DNA of 64,000 bases from Candidatus Obscuribacter sp. (lineage in GTDB: Bacteria > Cyanobacteriota > Vampirovibrionia > Obscuribacterales > Obscuribacteraceae), in assembly GCA_016712465.1 (NCBI GenBank), contig JADJQZ010000001.1, forward strand, positions 4,774,001 to 4,838,000. Reading direction: 5' to 3'. This document shows, in pieces, positions 55,808 to 63,696 of this stretch (position 1 is its first letter; the number at the start of each line of letters is the position of its first letter). Position numbers and translations under genes: made by a program. Under the pieces are notes generated by a model that saw only the letters and a program-made list of their open reading frames with translations, was not told the origin of the DNA and searched no databases.

Positions 55808-56059
55808 TCACGCGCTCTTCGTCCTATCGTCCGATAACTCTTTCAAAGGACAGCCCAGCGCGGCTCTAGCCTCCGCCAAAACTCTTTCTATTTCCCGCTC
55901 GTCCTCAATCAGATCAAAATCTTCCAGTTCATAATCGCTGAATACCAAGGCTTTTACCCACTTACCATTCTTAAACGAAGCAATGAAACTATCGCGTTCA
56001 TCAAAAAGTTCTATCTCTGCATCATCAGAACGCCTTAATAATACCGAGTTTACCAACAT
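55808..56059 (-). CDS. Small acidic protein, candidate immunity protein
   Basis: 83 residues, with 21 Asp/Glu and 12 Lys/Arg by my count, so clearly acidic. It begins MLVNSVLLRRSDDAEIELFD and has FIASFKNGKWVKALVF, then a charged helix. No recognised family. It starts 4 nt after the stop of the large gene, with AAAGGACGG of that gene's last codons acting as ribosome-binding site. A small acidic partner directly after a toxin gene is the usual arrangement of immunity proteins, but this is inferred from context only. Confidence 0.55.
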   Translation of the reverse strand: MLVNSVLLRRSDDAEIELFDERDSFIASFKNGKWVKALVFSDYELEDFDLIEDEREIERVLAEARAALGCPLKELSDDRTKSA

Positions 56060-56063
56060 TTGC

Positions 56064-57977
56064 TCACCGTCCTTTGGCAGTCTCTATTGTCTTTTCGATC
56101 AATTTTATTATTGTTTCTTGCGTTTGCCCTGTCCGATTAAGGTACTGTTGGAAAGCGTTTTTGTATAGTTCCACCGCTTGTTTATCGGCAATTTTCTTTA
56201 CTATTGACTCCTCAGGAGTCAAGCTTGATACATCCTTTCCACGCCATTGCTTGTACATCTGATGTTCAATCTTACCGGCTTCATTCATCTCTAGCGGCAA
56301 GATTTGATACTCAAGAAGCTGCCCATTTGGCGCTCTCAGATCAATTGCCGCCATGCGCCAGCCTCGACCTTTTGGTTTGATTAGCTTATCTAAATCCAAC
56401 TTAACTATCTCAAACCCACTCTCTCTGAGTTCTTTGACAATGTTTGGTAAATCGCGCAGGTTCTCAACCGGGGTCTCAAATCTGAACGAGTCCCTTACAT
56501 GCTCAACATCAAACCAGTCCTTAGTTTCCTTTATTGACGGGCGCCTTGCCTTATCAATTATATCTTGAGGCTCCTTGATACTGATCTGCGACCTAGTGCC
56601 ATATTTAGTGTCAATTCCTGCCAAGAGCTTTTCTACCAGCGGCTTGTTCTCTTCCGTCAGAGCCATCAACTGCGCCACTTTCTGCTCTGCTGTTGCAGTG
56701 CGGTCTATCGGATTTACGATGTCTTTTTCGTGCAATGGTTTCCCCACTCCACCTCTTCCCGGCTTCGCCAGTCCGTCAAAGTCATCGGCCTTTGACATTG
56801 CAAAAGTATAGTCTTTCTCGACACTACCAGCCATTCCAGCCGCTTCCTTCAGCGGCTCTCGTCCCTTTAGAAACCGGGCCATTGCCTCCAGCGCCTTCCT
56901 CTCAGCCTCTGGGTTCCGCGGCAATACCTCTAGCCCTTCTTTGAGAAACGCCATAAAAGCCCCTGGCTTTCTCAGCTTATCAGCTTCTAGCGAAAATGCC
57001 GATATGCCAAACCCCGCACATATCTCCGACATAATTGCCATCTGATCTGCCGGAGTTTGTTTCTCATACCACAGGTTGAGTACATCAGCAGTACGCCTCA
57101 AGAGCAGGCTGTAATCTCCGGTTTGCTTTGCCTCTTCGGCTGTCACTGCTATGTCGGCAGAGACTTGAGCCCCAGCAAGGAGCATGAGCCCTAGCGCCTC
57201 TCCCGCCTTGCTCGCATCCTTCCTGGCTTGCTCTGGATTGCAGAGTAGATCATGGTCGTACTTCAAGAGCCCTACCACAAGGTTGATACCAGCCAGCAAC
57301 GTATCCCGGCTGCTCTCCCCCGTCCTTACCAGTATCTCCTGCGTTGTCTGCCTTATCGACTCTTCCGCCTCCGGCCCTCCTGCTTCCATCGCTTGCGCAA
57401 GCTTCTTCAAATCCTCCTGCGTCAGTCTTCTAACGCCTTCCATCTCTTTGTCTGGGTACTGCACATGCCCGGCTAATGGCTCCTTTAGCCTCCCAGGTAT
57501 CTCATGCACCCCACAGTCTTCTTGCTCATAGTAGGATCTCGGTGTTAGTATTTCCGCCGCCTGCTCTTTGGCGAGCTTCGTGAGCCGCTCCCTATGCGGT
57601 CCCGGTTCCATAGCGTCAGCTTGCTTTCTGAACCGAAGCATTACGTCTGCTACCGGATCGGTTTTGGCTGCGGTCTCTAGCGCCTCTAGGGTTCTCGACT
57701 GCTCTTTCAGAGATTCTTTCGGTGCTTGAGCTAACAATTCTTTCTCGGTCGTCTTCTGCTCCCGGGACGCTACTTTGCCTTCATAGCAAATCTCGATGCT
57801 CTGATTCTGGTCTGTGATTCCGGCGAACTTCCTTAGAGATCCATCGCTCTGATTCGTCCTTATAGCCTCAGCCGCTTTCACGGCCTCCACCCCGGCATTC
57901 ATCATCTGCTGAGCATCCGGCCCATTCAAGCCTTGCCGCTCTGGTTGCTTTTCGCCTTTGTCGTTCACATCAGCCAT
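56064..57977 (-). CDS. Large protein with a C-terminal RelA/SpoT-like domain, candidate effector toxin
   Basis: 637 residues from the ATG at 57977, which has AGAGGTG ~9 nt upstream; the frame is open 50 more codons but those run into the repeat. Residues ~1-410 are helical, Glu/Ala-rich, with no signal peptide or membrane helix. After a Gly/Pro linker (AKPGRGGVGKPLHEKDI) the C-terminal ~220 residues show the order of a RelA/SpoT synthetase: WFDVEHVRDSFRF (like FDVRAVRI; Asp is the Mg2+ ligand), KGRGWRMAAIDL (like NGYQSIH, with Trp for Tyr and Ala for His), LLEYQI (like VEIQI; Glu kept) and EHQMYKQW (like AHWKYK). Sampled DNA is ~60% GC in the first part and ~40% in the last. Confidence 0.55.
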   Translation of the reverse strand: MADVNDKGEKQPERQGLNGPDAQQMMNAGVEAVKAAEAIRTNQSDGSLRKFAGITDQNQSIEICYEGKVASREQKTTEKELLAQAPKESLKEQSRTLEALETAAKTDPVADVMLRFRKQADAMEPGPHRERLTKLAKEQAAEILTPRSYYEQEDCGVHEIPGRLKEPLAGHVQYPDKEMEGVRRLTQEDLKKLAQAMEAGGPEAEESIRQTTQEILVRTGESSRDTLLAGINLVVGLLKYDHDLLCNPEQARKDASKAGEALGLMLLAGAQVSADIAVTAEEAKQTGDYSLLLRRTADVLNLWYEKQTPADQMAIMSEICAGFGISAFSLEADKLRKPGAFMAFLKEGLEVLPRNPEAERKALEAMARFLKGREPLKEAAGMAGSVEKDYTFAMSKADDFDGLAKPGRGGVGKPLHEKDIVNPIDRTATAEQKVAQLMALTEENKPLVEKLLAGIDTKYGTRSQISIKEPQDIIDKARRPSIKETKDWFDVEHVRDSFRFETPVENLRDLPNIVKELRESGFEIVKLDLDKLIKPKGRGWRMAAIDLRAPNGQLLEYQILPLEMNEAGKIEHQMYKQWRGKDVSSLTPEESIVKKIADKQAVELYKNAFQQYLNRTGQTQETIIKLIEKTIETAKGR

Positions 57978-58098
57978 AGCAGGGCACACCTCTTGCAAGA
58001 TTGCCCTATTATTCCCATCTGAGGCTGATAAAAAACCATCGCCCACCATGGCTCTAAACCATGCTGTCACGCCATACCTGCCGCGCTTCCTGAGAGAC

Positions 58099-58196
58099 GC
58101 CAGTCTCAAGTGCACCGAACAATTCACCGGTGTTTTTGCCTGGGGTCTGGCTTAAGCGCTTTGAACTGCCGCACCGGAAGGCAAAGCCAGGCTCTC
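58099..58196. repeat. 98-bp direct repeat, right copy
   Basis: Partner of 55704-55801. It contains the true 3' end of the metallo-hydrolase gene on the minus strand and, on the + strand, a relic of the 512-residue protein's end (SLKCTEQFTGVFAWGLA then stop, against SLKRAEQFTGAFAWGVA). Confidence 0.92.
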
Positions 58197-59033
58197 GGCC
58201 GGCAGCGGCTCAAATTCAAATTTACCGGCGGCGCTACTCTTCACGCGCCCCCAGGGCACACCCGGCTCATGGTCGAAAATTACCAGGTAATTGTCCCTGG
58301 CGCAGTCTACCAGCCACTTCGACTTCTCATCGCAGCTGGCCAGGGGATAGTGGTCATAACCCATTACCCAGGGCGGAGAAAGATGGCTTTTCGTGGGCAG
58401 GATGTCGGCGAAGTAGACGGCTTTTTCACCCTTAGATTCCAGATAGACAACCTGATGGTGCGAGGTATGACCGCCGGTAATACGCACATGCACACCAGGA
58501 CAAACTTCGTGATCACCGTCCACAAACAATATCTGCCCGCTCTCCTCAAGAGGCACATAGTCGTCGGGGCGATAACTGGCTCTGGCCCTGGCATTGGCCT
58601 TGAAGGAGAAATCCCATTCTCCTTTTTGCACCACATATTTGGCATTAGGATAAGTAGGCACAATCTTGCCTTCTTTCTCAATGGTGGCACCGCCGGCATG
58701 GTCAAAATGCAAATGAGAAATTATGACGAAATCTATATCTTCCGGTTTCAGACCCAATTGAGCCGGTACCATGGGCGGTGCGGCAAGCGTCTTCAAATCG
58801 TAGCGAGCCCTCTCCTTATCGCTCCAGCGGTCGCCCATGCCGGTCTCCACCAGCACTTTCTTGGAGCCTGTATCGATGAGCAAAAGGTTGCAAGCCAGAA
58901 GCACCCGGTTGGCTTCATCACAATCTGCAGTCTTGGCCCACATGGTCTTGGGTACAACCCCGAACATGGCACCACCATCAAGGCGGAAAGTTGATTCTCT
59001 CAAAACATACAGGTCAAAATCGCCGAACTTCAT
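58152..59033 (-). CDS. Metallo-beta-lactamase-fold hydrolase
   Basis: 293 residues from the ATG at 59033, chosen because GGAG lies 5 nt upstream; a start at 59051 would add six residues. The zinc motif is ISHLHFDHAGG (HxHxDH), with further ligands in TGGHTSHHQ, FADILPT and near the C-terminus DHEPGVPWG. The overall pattern is that of the lactonase/AttM-like or general MBL-fold hydrolases; substrate unknown. It follows the TPR-like gene by 59 nt. Its last 45 nt lie in the right repeat. Confidence 0.88.
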   Translation of the reverse strand: MKFGDFDLYVLRESTFRLDGGAMFGVVPKTMWAKTADCDEANRVLLACNLLLIDTGSKKVLVETGMGDRWSDKERARYDLKTLAAPPMVPAQLGLKPEDIDFVIISHLHFDHAGGATIEKEGKIVPTYPNAKYVVQKGEWDFSFKANARARASYRPDDYVPLEESGQILFVDGDHEVCPGVHVRITGGHTSHHQVVYLESKGEKAVYFADILPTKSHLSPPWVMGYDHYPLASCDEKSKWLVDCARDNYLVIFDHEPGVPWGRVKSSAAGKFEFEPLPAESLALPSGAAVQSA

Positions 59034-59092
59034 AATAGCTCCGTCAAGCAAAACAACAGAGCATAAGTCTACAGAGAATTGCCCAGATTTTC

Positions 59093-59863
59093 TCAGTTCA
59101 ACTCATAATCCAGATCAATAAGAGCTTGCCTGGCTCGCGCTTTGATCTCTTTGCTCTTGGTGCTGTTGAAGACCTTGAGCCAGAGCTTGACCAATTGCTC
59201 ACGAGCGCGGTTGCGTACCTTTTCCGGTTCATTGGAGCGGTAGATCCCGTCCCAGGTGCGAATTTCTTTAATTATGGAAGGAATGCGACTCTCCAGGATA
59301 TTAGCCTGGCCGGCAAGCCAGTGCGGCGCTTCCGGAAAGCGCGCCGCCAGCCGGTAATATTTTGCTGCTTTCGTCTCATCGTGACCGTACAAATATGCAT
59401 TCAGCCCGGCAATGTAAGGCAGGTACCAGTTGTCGGGATTGGCTTCAATGCCCGCTTTAATTATCTTGTCGGCCAGGTCCGGACGTTTCTGGTCGGCGCC
59501 GACGCTAAAGGCACAGAACCAGTAAGCCTGAATGAAGTGGGGATCGAGGCCGGTTATTAGCTCCAGATAGGGAGCGCAGAGGGCATAGTTGTCTTTTCCC
59601 CGGCTGAGGGTATCGCCTTCATAGCCCACAAAGGCCAGCCAGTAAAGGTCGGCCATGAGTTGATCATAACCAAGCCCCAGGAGCCTGGCATGCCTGGCGG
59701 AAGGCAGCAGACCGGAGCTTTCAAGGGCGCTATCGGTGGTCTTGAGACTGGAAGCAAGGCAACTAAGAGAACGCTCCCGGGCCCACATTGAACCCAGGAG
59801 CGCAAGCAAAAGCAAAGCTAGACAAGAGAGGCGGCTAGAGGACAAGAAAGAGCCTGGCTGCAT
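59093..59863 (-). CDS. Exported TPR-like protein
   Basis: 256 residues. The N-terminus is a signal anchor or signal peptide (LSCLALLLLALLGSMWA). The body has GYDQLMADLYWLAFVGYEGD and LELITGLDPHFIQAYWF, an arrangement seen in a group of bacterial TPR-type proteins, with helical hairpins to the end. The gene begins 19 nt after pilA, suggesting a role linked to pilus biogenesis or co-expression, though this is inference. Confidence 0.7.
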   Translation of the reverse strand: MQPGSFLSSSRLSCLALLLLALLGSMWARERSLSCLASSLKTTDSALESSGLLPSARHARLLGLGYDQLMADLYWLAFVGYEGDTLSRGKDNYALCAPYLELITGLDPHFIQAYWFCAFSVGADQKRPDLADKIIKAGIEANPDNWYLPYIAGLNAYLYGHDETKAAKYYRLAARFPEAPHWLAGQANILESRIPSIIKEIRTWDGIYRSNEPEKVRNRAREQLVKLWLKVFNSTKSKEIKARARQALIDLDYELN

Positions 59864-59882
59864 CTCTTATAAATTTGCCGAT

Positions 59883-60437
59883 TTACTGATTGGAGAGAAC
59901 CAGAGTAGTGCCGGGAGAGGTTCCACCCAGGGCGGTACCTGATTTACCAGCGCCGCGAATGGCATAAGAGGTAGGAGCAGCACCGGTGATGGCGCTGTAC
60001 TCTACGTTACCGGCTGAGCCCACGGAGGTGGGAGCACCGGCTCTGGTAGCCTGTACGTCTGAAACGGCGCCACTCTTAATTGCTTCGGGGGCGTTGGTGA
60101 AGGGGTTGACCGGATTCTTCCCGGCCGTGGCACCGGCACCGGTGGAACTGCTGCCGCCCGGCAGGTAGCTCAAATAATCGGAACTGGAAGCGCTGGCCGG
60201 ATAGGTACCGCCATTATCAGTAGCATAAGACTCGGCGGCAATCTGAGCCGTGCGCATGTTGGCTTTGACCGAAGCTTCACGGGCCTTATCCTGGGCGCCG
60301 ATGAAGTTCGGGAGCGCGATTGCGGCAAGGATACCGATGATGATAACGACAACCAGAAGCTCAATAAGGGTGAAGCCCTGGTTTGACCTGCGCTGAGGTT
60401 TGCGCCCCACGCGACTCCGCAAACTTACTAATGACAT
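59883..60437 (-). CDS. pilA: Type IV pilin / pseudopilin
   Basis: 184 residues. A 21-residue basic leader ends in Gly before FTLIELLVVVIIIGILAAI, the class III signal cut by the prepilin peptidase PilD, with the conserved Glu at position +5 of the mature protein. The rest is a short pilin globular domain with a long Ser/Gly/Ala-rich region and no disulfide cysteines. It would be a major pilin of a type IV pilus or a type II secretion pseudopilin. Confidence 0.93.
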   Translation of the reverse strand: MSLVSLRSRVGRKPQRRSNQGFTLIELLVVVIIIGILAAIALPNFIGAQDKAREASVKANMRTAQIAAESYATDNGGTYPASASSSDYLSYLPGGSSSTGAGATAGKNPVNPFTNAPEAIKSGAVSDVQATRAGAPTSVGSAGNVEYSAITGAAPTSYAIRGAGKSGTALGGTSPGTTLVLSNQ

Positions 60438-60596
60438 AGCACTGCCCCTCTAAATGTGACCAAACTCATATTAACCGGTTTGAAGAGAACTTACAGAGTA
60501 AAAACCAGGGGAATTGTCTGGAAAAAATAGAGATTTTCCGTATTCTCCCGAGCCCTGCCTTTGACTTGCCCAGATTGTGAACAACAATAACGACCC

Positions 60597-60633
60597 GGGA
60601 AAAGCGAAAGCCGCCAGGATTTCCCGGCGGCTT
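60597..60633 (-). terminator. Intrinsic terminator, minus strand
   Basis: AAGCCGCC (60608-60615) pairs with GGCGGCTT (60626-60633); on the minus strand it is followed by TTCGCTTTTCCC. It lies 27 nt after the stop of the 83-residue gene and before the pilin gene. Confidence 0.7.
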
Positions 60634-60659
60634 AACAATGGTTTACATGAGGGCGGAAC

Positions 60660-60911
60660 CTAAACGGTTGCTAGTTCGCGCTCAGTGACGGTAACTTTCT
60701 GTTCAGTCTTGTGACGATCGTGCTGTACTTTACGAGGACGTCTCAAGTGCTCCATAAATCTGCGATGAGCGAGGGTATCGATTTGGGCCTGGGAGGTTTT
60801 CTCCGGCACCGAAAGAACGAACTCTGTGTTGCCTTCTACTTTAGGTTGTTGGTTGTATTTGCCTACCAGGTAGAGGTAGCCGCCGCGTGTCGAATATACA
60901 TAATGAATCAT
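60660..60911 (-). CDS. Small hypothetical protein (83 aa)
   Basis: 83 residues beginning MIHYVYSTRGGYLYLVGKYN, then a strand-rich middle (NTEFVLSVPEKTSQAQID) and a highly basic C-terminus (RRPRKVQHDRHKTEQKVTV). No family recognised; no signal or membrane segment. It has its own terminator just downstream, which supports it as a single-gene unit. Confidence 0.6.
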   Translation of the reverse strand: MIHYVYSTRGGYLYLVGKYNQQPKVEGNTEFVLSVPEKTSQAQIDTLAHRRFMEHLRRPRKVQHDRHKTEQKVTVTERELATV

Positions 60912-61112
60912 GCCGCCTGCCTTTCTAGATTGCTCTTAGATGCCTTTGAAGTACGCCGAGAAGAAAAAGAAGAGTTTATTTGAGACCTGAGAGAAGTATA
61001 AGAATGCCTCACCAGGAGTTTAATCGCAATTGCCTCAAATGTACACCAGGAAATACTAAGTGCGGAGCTATGTTTCAAAGTGAAAAATAATATTGTCTGA
61101 ACAATTGCTGTC

Positions 61113-62411
61113 TTAGTGTGTAACAGCTCCCGTTACAGGTTGTCCAGATCCGGCTCCTGATGCTGATTCCGCTCTACCTTCCTGGGATGACTGCGCCGCT
61201 TCTGATGAGAGAATTTTACTGGCGAGGTCATCACCGATGATGATCGTGACGGAGCTTTCTATATCTCCAACAGATGCATTCACCACATCTCCTATATTGC
61301 CCAGATCAGCTTTTACTAAACCTGCGTCCTCGGGATTTGCCTTCTGCGCAATGATTCTCGTGCGCTTAACCGGGTCTGATAATTCAAGCATGCGCTTCTG
61401 AACAATGACATTCTTATAGCCCTTAGAACCCAGTATACGAGCCAGTTTAAAGCCCATTCCTTCAGTAGAGCTGGAGTTGCCAATAACTATTCTGATATCA
61501 TCCCTGGTGGTCTCGATAAAATTTGCACCCATCAACCGCGATACCATCCTTCTGACATCACTTTGACTGACGGCCCAATCCCCGGATGGTGAAAAGCTGC
61601 CGGGCATCATCGTTAAGAGCTGGTTAGATTTTGGAACGCCACGCACAAAATTGGCCATCTCCATCATCTGCGGCACCGTCAGATCAGTAGAGATATATTG
61701 TTGCGCTATTTCCATCAAGCGCGGAATATGCCTCCAGGACTCAGGCTTGAGCGCCTTATCCAGCACGGCTCTGAGGAAGATCTCCTGCCTCTGTACCCGG
61801 CCGATATCCCCTAAAGCATCATGGCGAAAACGCACAAAACCCATGGCTTGATTACCGGTCAGGGTATGTACGCCGGGCTCCAGATCAATCTTCAACTTAG
61901 CTGTCCAGTCCATATACTGCATCTTCTTGGGAACTTCGACGGTAATCCCGCCCAGTTCATTGACCAGGTCCACCAGACCGTGCACGTTCAAAACAACGTA
62001 ATGCTCAATCGGTGTATCAAGAAACTGGCTGACCGTGCTGACAGCGAGAGTCGGTCCACCCAGGGCATTGGCGGCGTTTATTTTCTGAGAACCGTTACCG
62101 GGGATATCAACCACGGTATCGCGCGGTATAGAAATCACCCTCAAGGTATTAGCAATAGGATCAAGGCGCCCCACCAAAATGGTATCGGAGCGCCCTGTGA
62201 AAGCGTCTTTATCGGCTTTGAGTTTACGCCCGGAGTCGGAATAGACCACGTCGGTACCAAGCAAAAGTATGGTACAGGGCTGCTTCAAAGTAGCTATGCG
62301 CAACTGCGGCGGCATCAGTTGAGGCTTGGATACCGATACGTAGAGGTAGGCGCCGAGCGCACCTAGAAGGGCGCAAGTGATAAAGATAAAAAGCCAATGG
62401 GATAGTTTCAA
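61113..62411 (-). CDS. LytR-CpsA-Psr (LCP) family protein
   Basis: 432 residues from a TTG. One N-terminal transmembrane helix (LFIFITCALLGALGAYLYV) is followed by the LCP domain: TILLLGTDVVYSDSGRK, RSDTILVGRLDP with RVISIPRDTVVDI, and FVRFRHDALGDIGRVQRQ, which carry the conserved Arg and Asp that bind the polyprenyl pyrophosphate. LCP proteins attach glycopolymers to peptidoglycan. After residue ~310 comes a LytR_C-type domain (DIRIVIGNSSSTEGMG), and a Ser/Gly tail closes the protein. Confidence 0.92.
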   Translation of the reverse strand: MKLSHWLFIFITCALLGALGAYLYVSVSKPQLMPPQLRIATLKQPCTILLLGTDVVYSDSGRKLKADKDAFTGRSDTILVGRLDPIANTLRVISIPRDTVVDIPGNGSQKINAANALGGPTLAVSTVSQFLDTPIEHYVVLNVHGLVDLVNELGGITVEVPKKMQYMDWTAKLKIDLEPGVHTLTGNQAMGFVRFRHDALGDIGRVQRQEIFLRAVLDKALKPESWRHIPRLMEIAQQYISTDLTVPQMMEMANFVRGVPKSNQLLTMMPGSFSPSGDWAVSQSDVRRMVSRLMGANFIETTRDDIRIVIGNSSSTEGMGFKLARILGSKGYKNVIVQKRMLELSDPVKRTRIIAQKANPEDAGLVKADLGNIGDVVNASVGDIESSVTIIIGDDLASKILSSEAAQSSQEGRAESASGAGSGQPVTGAVTH

Positions 62412-62529
62412 GCTATCTACGGGTCCCCAAACTCTGGGATATTATACGTGCTGTAGCTGTTTAATCATGAGACGGCTGACCAATCGAGGCAAAACCACCG
62501 GATAGACTGAACAAAATGAGACTTACAGA

Positions 62530-63696
62530 ATGAGCCTACAGCCTCTCCCCAAGAAAATCCTGACAATAAATTTCGGCGGCATCGGGGATGAAATTTTGTT
62601 TCTGCCTACCTTGCTGGAAGTTAAGAAACTACTTCCGGACAGCCGCATTTCCCTGCTCCTGGAACCCCGCTCCAAATCCGTGAAGGAAGTGACGGACCTT
62701 GTTGACGAGGTTCTCCCCTTCGATATAAAGAAACGTCCGCTCCTACCCTCCGACTACCTGAAGCTGCTTTCACTAACCAGGCACGGTAAGTACGATCTGG
62801 TTATTTCCTCCGGCTCTTCGCCGATGGTGGCGATGCTGCTTTTCGCCTCCGGCATTCCCGTAAGAATCGGATATGACGCCGGCTCTCCCGTCAAATGCTT
62901 GCTCACCCATCCGGTCAAGCTCAATAAAGAACAGTACGCCGGCAATATGTACCACGATCTGAGCAAAGGTCTGAGAGCCTACCTGGACGAACACCACAAA
63001 GGTCAGACCTTTCGCGTAGACGACGGAGAGGGACTGCTGCAGATTCCTCGCGTGACCATTGATCGAGCCGCTTCCGCACGCATGAAAGAGGCCCTGCAAA
63101 TAGAAGAACGACTGCTCAAGCAAAGGCTCAGCCTTGCCCCTGCCGGTGGTGGCACCGGGGCTGTGGAAGATGAGCGTGAGCCGGTACAGAGAATTTTAAT
63201 CCACCCCGGCACATCCAGACTGGCTATCCAGAAAGGCATCATCAAAACCTGGGACAGCCAGAACTGGCTGACACTAATCCGCGCGCTTCTGGGGCAGAAG
63301 AGTCTCAGCAAGCCCATCGAAATAATTCTAGCCGGTGGACCAGATGACGAAGAAGTAATGAAAGATCTGATGCAGGCCCTCGGCAGCGAGGCCGACAAAG
63401 TAATCAATTTTTACGGCAAAACACGAAGCCTGGCCGACCTTGCCGCCCTCATCGAAATCACCGATCTCTTCATCTGCGTAGATTCGGCCCCCATGCATGT
63501 GGCCGTGGGCTTGGACAAAAAAGTAGTGGCACTCTTCGGTCCCACCGATCCGGCCAAGCTCATACCCAAACAGAAGAACTTCTGCGCCCTTAGCGATAAT
63601 GCCTCTACGGCTCGGAGCCTGCTAGACGGGCTCGGCGTTCGGCTTCTTCCCGATACTGTCGTCCAGTCTTCGCTGGATCTACTGAGGCAAGGGTAA
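62530..63696 (+). CDS. Glycosyltransferase family 9 (heptosyltransferase-like)
   Basis: 388 residues. The N-terminal Rossmann domain (ILTINFGGIGDEILFLPTLL) and the C-terminal part with ILIHPGTSRLAIQKG and CVDSAPMHVAVGLDKKVVALFG, followed by PTDPAKLIP, are typical of ADP-heptose:LPS heptosyltransferases (GT9). It would add a sugar to a lipopolysaccharide core or another surface glycan. The last 92 nt overlap, antisense, the 3' end of the HD-GYP gene. Confidence 0.88.
   Translation: MSLQPLPKKILTINFGGIGDEILFLPTLLEVKKLLPDSRISLLLEPRSKSVKEVTDLVDEVLPFDIKKRPLLPSDYLKLLSLTRHGKYDLVISSGSSPMVAMLLFASGIPVRIGYDAGSPVKCLLTHPVKLNKEQYAGNMYHDLSKGLRAYLDEHHKGQTFRVDDGEGLLQIPRVTIDRAASARMKEALQIEERLLKQRLSLAPAGGGTGAVEDEREPVQRILIHPGTSRLAIQKGIIKTWDSQNWLTLIRALLGQKSLSKPIEIILAGGPDDEEVMKDLMQALGSEADKVINFYGKTRSLADLAALIEITDLFICVDSAPMHVAVGLDKKVVALFGPTDPAKLIPKQKNFCALSDNASTARSLLDGLGVRLLPDTVVQSSLDLLRQG

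Larger units (their letters stand above)
55802..58098. mobile_element. Inserted two-gene effector/immunity-like module
   Basis: 2297 nt flanked by the 98-bp direct repeats and holding two minus-strand genes. The flanks of the repeats are the 512-residue protein's gene and the metallo-hydrolase gene, which would meet end to end if one repeat copy and the insert were removed. No transposase, integrase or terminal inverted repeat is visible, so it probably arrived by recombination with a related strain rather than by transposition. Confidence 0.6.

Noticed and set aside
55606..55869. An 87-codon + strand ORF that crosses the left repeat
   Set aside because: It overlaps the end of the 512-residue protein in another frame and has no ribosome-binding site; it is a shadow.
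61004..61090. A 28-codon + strand ORF (MPHQEFNRNCLKCTPGNTKC...) with three cysteines and a weak GAGAGAAG upstream
   Set aside because: It is too short to separate from chance, lies in an AT-rich gap upstream of two minus-strand genes, and has no terminator or partner.
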